Shown: piece after piece, positions 1 through 10,500 of the stretch
Layout: each line of letters starts with the position of its first letter
How positions within the stretch are numbered: position 1 is the first letter of the stretch
Origin: Hirudo medicinalis
Taxonomy: Eukaryota; Annelida; Clitellata; Hirudinida; Hirudinidae
NCBI GenBank assembly: GCA_011800805.1
Contig: MPNW01000730.1
Span: 57,025-75,128 of the forward strand
Length of the DNA: 18,104 nt
Reading direction: 5' to 3'
Made by a program: the position numbers and the translations under genes
Notes under the pieces: generated by a model
Told to the model about the DNA's origin: nothing
The model's input: only the letters and a program-made list of their open reading frames with translations
Databases searched by the model: none

Positions 1-633
1 TATGCAGTTGGAGTTGCATCAAGATCTTTAGAGAATCCAACAGAAGATGATATTGTGAAAGTCAAGAGGATTTTCAGATACCTTCGAGGGACAGTGAGTC
101 ATGGTATCAAATATCAAGCTGATTCAGCCAAAGGTCTAGAGGCTTACAGTGATGCAGATCATGCCGGAGACTTAGCAACTTGTCGGTCTACTACTTGGGT
201 CATTTGTTGTTTTGCAGAAGGTGCTGTCTCTTGGTTCAGTCAAAGACAAGCATCTGTTTCGATTTCAACCACAGAGGCTGAAATTGTAGGTTCAAGTGAA
301 GCAGCCAGAGAATTAGTGTGACTAAAGAGGCTCTTTGCAGATTTGACTCAGATTGACAAAACAAGGCTTTTTGTTGATAATGAAGCAGCCGTAAAGTTAG
401 CACACAATCCAGAAATGCACAAAAGAATCAAACACATTGAGACAAGACATTTCTTTGTGAGATAGTGCGTTCAAGGAAATTTGCTAGAGGTTGAAAGAAT
501 TTCAAGTCAAGATCAACTTGCTGACATCATGACGAAACCTCTGTTCAAACCGGGATTCAGAATGCTTTGCCAAGCAATTGGACTTTCTCAAGAAGATGTT
601 TGTCTAGAGAACAATGGTAACAAAAAGGGAAGT
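1..633 (+). mobile_element. Ty1/copia pol 3' part (RT end and RNase H), broken
   Basis: Frame 1 from the left edge reads the end of a copia-type reverse transcriptase and its RNase H: 'YAVGVASR', 'AYSDADHAGD', 'STTEAEI', 'LFVDNEAAVKLA', 'HIETRHFF', and near the C-terminus 'DQLADIMTKPL'. The YSDADHAGD, TEAE and DN-A motifs carry the RNase H acidic residues. The reading frame is broken by an in-frame TGA at 319-321 and TAG at 463-465, so this copy is dead. It ends at a stop just before a purine run (about 620-632) that fits a polypurine tract, then an LTR. The 5' part of the element lies outside the window. It sits upstream of the first visible exon of gene 1, so it is probably in an intron. 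Confidence 0.93.
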
Positions 634-1038
634 TGTTGAAATAGTTTTGTTAATTGTTCTATGTTATGTGGTTCTGGGGACGCGGAGTTGGTGAGAAGTT
701 GCAGCGAGTAGCTTGTCGTGATGAAGTTGTCAATAGAAACTTTGTTGTATAAAGACTGTAGACAAGTTCCGTAATTGCTTAAAGTTGACTGTTACATTCA
801 GTTGTTTATTAAACTATTTACTGTTGTTTCCGTTTTCTTCTATAATTTTCAATACCAACATTTCTCGCAATTTTTCGCTCGTTATTCGATTCGCCTCGAG
901 TTTTTATTCCCAATTGCATTTTCGAGAACATAAGCAGAGTTTAATTGTAATTGCGGACGATCGATTTAAATCAAATTCTTTTCTATTCACAAAACAATCA
1001 CTGAATAATTGAATATTAATGATGTTTCTTCAGTAACA
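634..1038 (+). mobile_element. Probable 3' LTR of the copia element
   Basis: The segment starts TGTTGAAATAG directly after the purine run that follows pol and may end at CAGTAACA, giving TG...CA borders. A TATAAA box lies at 748-753. The left border is well placed. The right border is a guess from the terminal dinucleotide because the 5' LTR is not in the window. The open frame at 785-1012 inside it resembles no protein I know. Confidence 0.65.
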
Positions 1039-1121
1039 ATTCAGAAATTTGAACAAATCTTCGGACGCCGCAATATCGGCTAGACGTAAACAAACGATTT
1101 TCGATTATTATTCTTTTTTTG

Positions 1122-1146
1122 ATTATTATTATTATCATTATCATCA

Positions 1147-1217
<71 letters not shown>

Positions 1218-1240
1218 TATACAACTACAATTAATTANCA

Positions 1241-1326
<86 letters not shown>
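1122..1326. repeat. Compound (ATT)n microsatellite with an assembly N
   Basis: There are two long uninterrupted ATT/TTA runs, about 1122-1218 and 1242-1323, separated by a short unique stretch holding one N at 1238. A similar AATTAATTA motif borders both runs. The repeat translates to poly-Ile or poly-Tyr in open frames, which are artefacts. Its length makes it likely to be polymorphic and the copy number uncertain in the assembly. Confidence 0.97.
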
Positions 1327-1461
1327 TAACAATTAATTACATTTCAAAAGCAAGTTCCTTACCAAACTTGGAGTATCTCATGAAAGATATTCAATTTAAT
1401 GTTACTTTGATAAAATAATATTTAATATAATAATATTTAACATTCGATTTATATTTGCAAG

Positions 1462-1575
1462 TTCGAACACAAAAAAATATGGTGAACCAAACTGCCAACT
1501 GGGGATGTATATTTCATAACAAGGAGTGCTCAGAAATAGCAAGAGGGAGGAAGGGAATAAACGGAGAAATTATTG
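1462..1575 (+). CDS. Gene 1 linker exon (114 bp) with GR-G-N-EIIG motif
   Basis: The exon follows acceptor TTTGCAAG, is phase 1 at both ends and is followed by donor GTAATT. It reads 'WGCIFHNKEC' and ends 'GRKGINGEII(G)'. Gene 2 has an exon of exactly the same length (16723-16836) with two Cys and the ending 'GRVGVNSEII(G)'. The shared length, phase, Cys pair and motif make this a genuine exon although it is short. I know no named domain for it. Confidence 0.78.
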
Positions 1576-4500
1576 GTAATTATCCCTTTATTTTAATAAT
1601 TGATATTTATTTAGTTAAGCTTTAAAGAACACTGGTTTTCAAAATTCATTTGGTTATGCATTTTCGATAAGATTCTATCTAGAAAATTCAGTTGATCTCC
1701 AGGCATTCTGTTAATTTGGCCTATTAACGTTAGAACGATAAAGGATTAATAATTAAATATTATTATTATTATTATATAATTTTCCCATTATTCCTCTCGG
1801 CTTTCCAGCCGGTGAATGATGAATCCGAAGCACTGCAGTGTACTGTACTAAATGTATTTAGTGATTCATCCAAGTACTTTCCGTAAAATGTGGGCAGTGC
1901 CCAACAAGGAGATTTTTTTAAACTCCGAAACCTTAGGATGTCCTGGTATCAGTTCCACTCCTTTCGCGAAGTCTTTTCTCAACGTTCCGAGTGCTCCTAC
2001 GACTACCGGGACGACCTTGGTTTTCACATTCCACATCTGGTGAATTTCGATCTCGAATTCCTTGTACTTGCTAATTTTTTTCAGCTTCTTTACGCACGAT
2101 ATTTTTATCGTCAGGGACGGAAACATCAATCAGCATACAAGACTGATTTTCTGTCGTAGATGACAATGTCAGGTCTATTGGCTAAGATTTTTCTGTCCGT
2201 GATTATTGCGTAGTCCCACAAAATGGTATTCTCGTTTATATTTAACACATTTCGGGGTGTGTGTTCATACCATTTGTTGGGAACTTCAAAACCAAGCTCA
2301 TTAATATTATTATTAATACAAAATATTTTTTCTTTTTTAAATAATTACCAGCGCGAGCAAACCTCCCACCGGATCGCACACTGCACAATAAGAAAATCAA
2401 GCAAAATCAAAAAGAAAACTTTAGCAACTAATGAGCAAGAAAAACTATATCATCCTCAGTCACAAATAAAATCCCATCTCAGACCAATGGAAACATTGAA
2501 CATTGGAAAAATTCAACATTCAATCTTATTCAATAAATAATCAACTTAAAGTATTATTAAGCAGTAAATGGCAACAGTAAGGCTAAGTAAATTTGACATT
2601 AGCAGGTAATACCATTCACTTTTGAATTATGTCAAAAAACTTGCTTTCAAAACTCAATTATAGTGATTACGTTTACTTTTTCACATCTCTATCTTTTACG
2701 TAGGATCATCTTTGGTATAATATATTGCTAATCCAATCCATACTTTTTTTTCCGTAAAAGCATTTAAATTTCGATTCGTCTAAATTTGATGTTAATGTGA
2801 AGCTTCACAAATTAATAACACTTGAAGATTGCTCAGACAATAATGGAAATTGTGGTGCCATGAAATGTCAGAAAATGATTATAAATCAAATTCCATATTC
2901 GGAGACAAGCGTCTGCAGGTGCGCGGGTGGTCATTATTCCGACAATGACTTCAGATGTCACGGTATGATTTTTTGATTTCTGGGGAACAATATTCACATG
3001 TCGATGTAGTAATTCCAGAATTCTTATGATGTTAATGACACATATTCCAAATAAATTGCACTTCCCTCATTTACATATGTTTAAAAGTGTGCATCTAATT
3101 ATCATATATAATTTTAGTTTACCTATGCAAATTATATTATATTTATAATTATACAATTAATTGTATTAATATTTAAGTAAATAACCTGCTGATGGAACTT
3201 CTGGTAAGCCATAAATAACCGATAGCGGGTTGGCCGAAGTGGTGTGCTCCCGCAAGGTCTAATGGTTAAGATTTACGCCTCTCATGATGGCAGCACGGAT
3301 TCGAATCCCGTTGCGGGAGCACCGTCCTAATCATCTAGCTATGCAACGGACGTTAATGAACAGTTCTTCTGTTCTGGCCGAAGTGGTTACGTTCCTGCAT
3401 GCGGCGGTAATGGCAACAGTCGTAATGTGCCGTGTTCGCAACCCAGCCTATACGCTAATTCCTATTGTCATGGGAATTTTCATCTGGCATTTAATTTATT
3501 GTTTTCAAAATGATATCTATAACATTTATCAAAAATGGTTAATGAACAGCAGGATGATTGGGACAAATATTTTCAACGTTTTCTAATGGCTTATCGAGGT
3601 GCCGTTCACAGCACAACAGGAGTCAGTCCACAGACAGCAAAAATGACATTCGGAAGGGAAATTCGTCTGCCTGCCGACATAGCATTTATAAAGCCAGAGG
3701 AACCAAAACAGACAATGCCCAACTACATGTCCAAATTTGAGGAAACAATGGCAACCATACATCGCACTACACGATAGAATATCGGCATCATTAACGATCA
3801 ATCAAAAGCGCGTTACGACAGGCAAACTAACGCTATAAGTTTTAAAGAAGGTGACCAAGTATGGTTCTACAACCCTCAAAGTAAAAAGGGCAGATCACCA
3901 AAGTTACAAAGAGACTGGGAAGGTCCATACCAATTCGGGACGAGCAGATCTAAGAAGGGGGCAATGTTATAACCGTGGAACTAAAATAATTAAGTTTATA
4001 TGTAATTAATTTCGTATATTATATTCACTATCTTTTGGTTCCACGGCGATCACATTAGAACAGACATTATCTCAGAGAATCTCGAAGCCCACATTGAAGA
4101 ACTTTCCTATTCAGCAAATAATCACGCAACTGATCGTTACGCAATAACTGGCAGAAGGATTACTGCGTAAGCATGGTATTTACAGTTAATACCACTCAGT
4201 TGATAACTGAATATTTGATGGACAATCCCAACAATAAACTCGGCTTAAATTAAGCCCGGTCGTTTATTACAATACATTATCACTAATTGAATATAGATAT
4301 TGACGAATGTACAACAAACAATGAGTGCAATCTCAATTCCAGTTATTGCAGATATTTTTATGGAAGTTACAAGTGTAGATGCAAAGATGGATACGAGATA
4401 GCAACTAAACACAAATGCAAAGGTTATTAGCAAACTATAGAGATACTTCAAACAAATGAATCGGTTATACTGCCGTAAGTTTGAAGCAAAGTCCTTCAAG

Positions 4501-7500
4501 TTCTCCGCCCCCTGGACATGGAATAGCCTACCACCTACAACTCAGGCCTTCTGATTCGTTCACCTTCTTCAAGGCTAACCTCAAGACCCATCTTTTTCCA
4601 CAGTAGTTTTTTCCACAGTGAAGGACGAAGAGCTCCTGATGCTCACGCTTGTGGCACATACCAATGAACATATTATTATTATTATTAATATATATTTAAC
4701 GCTTTCAATAATAATATTAATATTATGAAAATGTTTAACAGGCTAACTAGGTTAAACTGGTCTTGGTAATTCATTGTGGTTAATGGTAGAAATAATGATC
4801 ACCATTCATCATTATTCTTATTATATTTAAAATATTAAATTTAGATATTAACGAATGTGCGTCAGACCGTAGATGCGATGACACTACCTCTGATTGTCAA
4901 AACAAGATTGGAGGTTATGATTGTATATGTAAAAGTGGATACAGGAAATATAGTGATCGTGGATGTAAAGGTTATTATTAAACTAGAGTATTACTAAATT
5001 TACAAGCGAATCACAATATTTCTGAACAATAATGATTGCTCTTAATAACATATGCATTTCTGCTGAACGTCACTTGGGGTAACTGGTTTGACATGTTGCC
5101 AACCGTTTTTAAATAAACCTAATAATCTCTTGCAACTTGCAATTTTTTCGTTTGTCCTTCCAATTGTTGATACTTTAAGTACGGCGCATTATTAATTAGA
5201 ATGAGTCGCGTGTTCTGGCTGAAATTGAAGACAGTGATCAGTCAACATCAAGTACTAGTTAATTTTCGTGATTGAAAAGTTGTTGAAGAAAATCATTAAC
5301 AACGTTTCAAGTTAAATCGAGTTTAATTTTCATCGGTCGAAAATGAGGATTAATATAAACATAATAAATAAACATAATGGTGCTGTAAAATAATAATGGT
5401 AGCAATAGTTAATATTAATAACTTACTTAAAAATCTCTCGAGATTTCTTTGTTCGGACGTTGCAACTTCAAAGGTTTAAACGGAGTAATTGAAATGTAAT
5501 TCATGTCGAGCATACAATCCCGAGAATGTTTGTGAAGTCGATAAATTAAAAATAAAATAATATTAATTCAATTTTTAATATGATAAAATGTTTGCATATT
5601 AATATGTTAAAAACACATACTTAATGTCAGGGTCTGATCTAGAATACTTTGGCTGGGAGATGGCACTATGGATATACTAGACCCCTTAGGATGTTAAACT
5701 TTGTTTTGTTTAGAATAATTACTGACTTCCCTAAAGTCCCCATAATCAACCATATGTTTTGCCCGTTCCACCAGTCATCCCTCTTTCTTGAGGAGTGAGA
5801 GCTTTCAACGGCATTGACATTAATTATGCAATTTCGTGAAACCGCTCTTAAAAGATATGACGAATAAATTGGCACATCATTTCCTGTTAAAACATGTAAT
5901 AAATTCGTATTTAACTTTATTATAAGATTTCGTAAAGATATTTAAGTTACATAACTGGACTGTTGTTTGGTTTCTTGTTTGTTCTCATCCAACTTTATTA
6001 TAGAAACTTTATCAACTCCTTCAAGTTTTGCTGAAGCTCTTCAATTTGTTTCCTTGATCTATAGTGCAATCTGTAGCACCAACGAAATGAAGACCGAAAA
6101 GTTCGGCCGCAAAATGACCATTTTTGCTCTGTTTAGTCTCGGCATAACTTATGATTTCTAAAATTTCGAGGAAAGTTTCTTGAAGTCTTAATATCAAAAT
6201 TCTGTGACTGAAATTGTTACTATTGTAACTCACTCACCACTACATTCTTATGCACTACGGTCCATCCCAAAATACAAATCATCCTTTGCCAAATCCAACA
6301 CACTACTTCATTCCATCACATGCTCGGGCCCTAAAATATATTCAAAANCATTCACTCTCCGTCCACAAATAATAGACCCATAGTCACAATTCAATGTTTT
6401 TTAAATATGGTATGGGTTGTCCAGAGAGCGGGATACTAATCCCTTAGGATCAACCCTTGAGCGGGCATAATTTTGTTTGTTTGTTTTTGTATATTCATGT
6501 TGTTTATTTTCTTGCTCTGCTCAATAAAGGAAAAAAAAAATTAATTTTATCAGTCTTTTAACCGCAAATTTTTAAGGAAGTCAAGCACATACAACATGTT
6601 AACTCGAGAGATAACGGACTTAAGTAATTGCTAAATATCCTGCAAGTTATTATCAATATTATTACTGGTGGATAGTTTAAATAGAATTTCTTTTCTGTAA
6701 AATAAGCACTTCTCCTCACCGATAAATGGAAGCCCAAACAACGTTACAATATAAATATATAAAATCAAAGACCATTATATTATGACAAAACAATATTATT
6801 ATTATTAATAATAAAGGTGCTTAAATACAAGAAATAATGTGAATGATTATTGAAATTATATATTTGTATATTACATATTATATATTTAATACATGTGAAT
6901 TTCATCTGACTCGTTGATATGCGTCTTAGATATTAATGAGTGCCATAACATAACCCCTGTGTGTCCGGACAGAATTAAGTATATTTGCATTAATACCCAA
7001 GGCTCCTACCGTTGTGATTGTTCATCTGGATATGCGAAACAAGATGTGGATTCTGACATATGCAAAGGTATTCCAATCCTTTAATTTCGATGGCTTGATT
7101 ATAAAAGAAATTATTTTGGAAATAATTAAATCATTATTCTACATGCAAATTGATTACATAACTGCTTATGATTCGTAGAGTACATGTTTTATGACAATTA
7201 TGTCCGTAACACTCTAAGGAATACATCAGTGGCACTGAAACCCTTTGTACTTCGCCGCTTCCTCTTACACTCTTTTAGTTGTGATCACGATATCGTGATA
7301 ACGTTGCTTACCCTGGTAATCCTCTAAGCAACTTTGCACTTTAAATGTCAATTAGATATTTATAGGCTGTTTACTACTTCTTTATTTTTCAGATATTGAT
7401 GAATGTCGCGGAAGTAATTTATGTGACACGTCCACAACTCAATGCATGAATACTGATGGATATTACAGGTGTGATTGCTTGAGTGGATACAACAAAACTT

Positions 7501-10500
7501 ATATTTACTATTGTGAAGGTTAACTACGATTTTAACTGTTTGAAAAAACATTGTTTAAGTTATTTGGATCAGTAATTTGACACCCGACTATGAAGGCAAA
7601 ATGGATTAATTTTCTAAGGTTCGTATACTCCTGACGATTCCTTGAAAAGAAATAAGCAATTATTTGTTGCTAAAGAACGACTACTGGTCATGGGATAGAT
7701 AACATAAATTCGTCCAAGATTTTTGCCCCTTTACTTGAAATACCAGAAATGATGTCGAAATGAATTCAAAGAAACGCATCCAAATGTGCATAAAAATAAT
7801 TAATACGACAACAACAAGAACAATAATAATAATAATAATAGTAATAATGATATTAATAATAATAAAATTAATAATAATAACAATAATACATGTGAATTTC
7901 ATCTGACTCGTTGATATGCGTCTTAGATATTGATGAGTGCCTTCAACCAATTCCTGCGTGTCCGGATAGATTCAAATATATATGTAAAAATACCAGAGGC
8001 TCCTTCCTTTGTGATTGTTCATCTGGATATGTGAAACAAGCTGTGGATTCTGACGTTTGCATAGGTATAAAAGCTATTTTTATATTATGAGCCTGACCGA
8101 AAAAAAAATCATCATTTTGGAACATTATTCAATCATGGGACAATGTTCATTTGATCCGACAAAAGCTTATGATGCATAGATTAGTTATTTACTCATTTAC
8201 GTAACGACTTGAAGAGCAATCATGAGCCCTAAAACCATATCCCTCTCTTCTCTCAGAGACTCAGGTCTGGTTGCGAACATGATTTAGTCCGAATGTTGCC
8301 CTCTAAGCTGACCTGCACTCTTAATGGTACTTAGATCATTCATTTAATTTCAAGATAATGATGAATGCCTGGGAGATCACTCATGCGACGGATCTACAAC
8401 TACATGCAACAACTCCCCGGGAAGTTATTTGTGTAACTGCTCAAGTGGATATAAACCAAAAACCTTTTACACCTGTGAAGGTGTGCAAAGATAATAAGAT
8501 GCAGATATATTTTATACGCATGCATATAATACCAAAAAGAGCGATCTATAAAATGTATGCAAATCATCATCGATTTTGCATGTTCAATTCTATTGCCTAT
8601 TTTTCGTCTAAATATATATTGCCTACATTTTTGAGGAAACGGCCCATTATCTAGAACATACTCCAATCTGAATCATCTTGGTGTTAATTTGGACCATCAT
8701 ATTGTCATAAATCATGTTCTTTGAGTTTGCTACAATCTGCAATTGAAATATATATATATATACATACATATTCAACTGCAAGCGAACGTTTATATCAGAT
8801 ATGGATGAGTGCAAGGAAGGCAGGTGCGATAAAATATCGACAATATGCAGTAACAATATTGGATCCTATGAATGTATTTGCTTAAGTGGATTTGTGGCTT
8901 CCATTCTTACAACGGATAGATGTGACGGTAAATCTCATACTTATAAAATTGTCTATTGAAAATCAATGGTTTTGCAATAACCACAAGTTAATGCCAAATA
9001 CATTCTGAAATATATTTTACTAAACAGACTTGGATGAATGTTCTACGAGCCAATGCGATGAGGACACAACCAAATGTACAAACGTTCCCGGTACTTACGC
9101 TTGTACTTGTCTGGCAGGATTCAAATATATGAGCAGATTGCGATGCGAAGGCTAGTACAGTACTGTACATAAATTCTGTTATGTTGATGTCAAGGCACAT
9201 TGGTTGAGCTTGCACTAAATGCATATTGGGCCAACATTAACCAACTTTTTTTTGCAAAATATTATATAGTTTTTTACGACTGTCTGTTAGCAGGGTGAAT
9301 TATGACAATAATTACTAATTGAAACGAAGGTTGAGAATGTAAGCATTTAGATATATTTCTATTTGTAATTACTTCAACTTCTACATGGATCTTATAATGC
9401 TTTTAGCATTTCATAATAAAAAGTTATTGGAAATTTTTAAATCAATATATTGTAATAAAATATTTCAACATTTACACTATTTTTATTATTATTTTTACGA
9501 TGGTGTTTGATTGACCTAACCATCAATTGCAATTTATCCCAGGTAGCAGGTTAACAATTTAGGAAGCAAGTGATTCCTTATTTTATGCTCATTTAAAAGA
9601 TTCATTCATTAAGGTTACTTAATTCGAATATTGATTATGATAAATAATTCCAAGACATCGACGAATGCACAACCATGCTTCACCACTGTGGCAAAATGTC
9701 CACTTGCTCAAACACAATTGGTTCATTTGACTGCTCGTGTCCAAAAGGAACTGAAAAATTCTCTTTTCAACACGCCGTCGAATGTCAAGGTTGACTTATG
9801 AAATATGACATTCATCAATTTAACTAATGTAGTTATCATGAAAATAATTAGCTTGTAATATCCAAATATGTCAAATTCCGATCAAAAACAAAGAAAAAAT
9901 ATTTTCGAACCACAATTTGTAGTTATATGGAAGACAGTTCCATGTTGACAATTTCCATCATTTAGCACCCTTCTTTTAGATATAGACGAATGCAAAGAAA
10001 CGAACGAATGCGATTTGATGGTCTCTTTCTGCCTGAATATGCCGTTTGGTTACATATGCCAATGCCACCGGGGTTACGTCAATATCGACAACTTTACATG
10101 CAGAATTGGTGAATATTTTTATGTTACATTTTTTTTTGAAAGCTTTTAGTGACAGGAATGTTTTGTCAAATTGAAAAATGAGACATTTTTTTTAAACCTA
10201 TTAATACCTCAAGGTGGACCAACCGCATTAATCGACACAACCTTTATTGACATCTTCGATCTAACGACCACCGAAAATTCTTTTTCTCTGGCTGAGATTT
10301 ACGAAAGTTACATGCTTGGAATTGCCGTTATTGGTTGTTTAGTTATCCTTGTGGTCATGGCGATGGTTACCCGCTGCATTGTGCTTTGCATGAGAAGAGG
10401 TAGAGGTGAGTGATTTGACAGGAGTCTCCATTCTTAAACATATTCGTTGGTTATAATTGAAGTTAGCAAATGTAATTCACGAAAGTTCAAGAAAGTTATT

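Noticed and set aside
785..1012. 75-codon open frame after copia pol
   Set aside because: It lies inside the inferred LTR and shows no protein similarity that I can see.
1049..1325. Open frames of poly-Tyr and poly-Ile
   Set aside because: They are translations of the ATT microsatellite and contain an N.
3248..3319. A working tRNA-Glu gene
   Set aside because: A and B boxes and acceptor stem are good, but the anticodon stem pairs badly and a truncated copy occurs elsewhere, which fits a SINE.
3284..3586. 100-codon open frame on plus
   Set aside because: It runs across the SINE and into the gypsy integrase in the wrong frame, with no motif.
8358..8654. 98-codon open frame on plus
   Set aside because: It overlaps the cbEGF 6 exon in another frame and runs into the intron.
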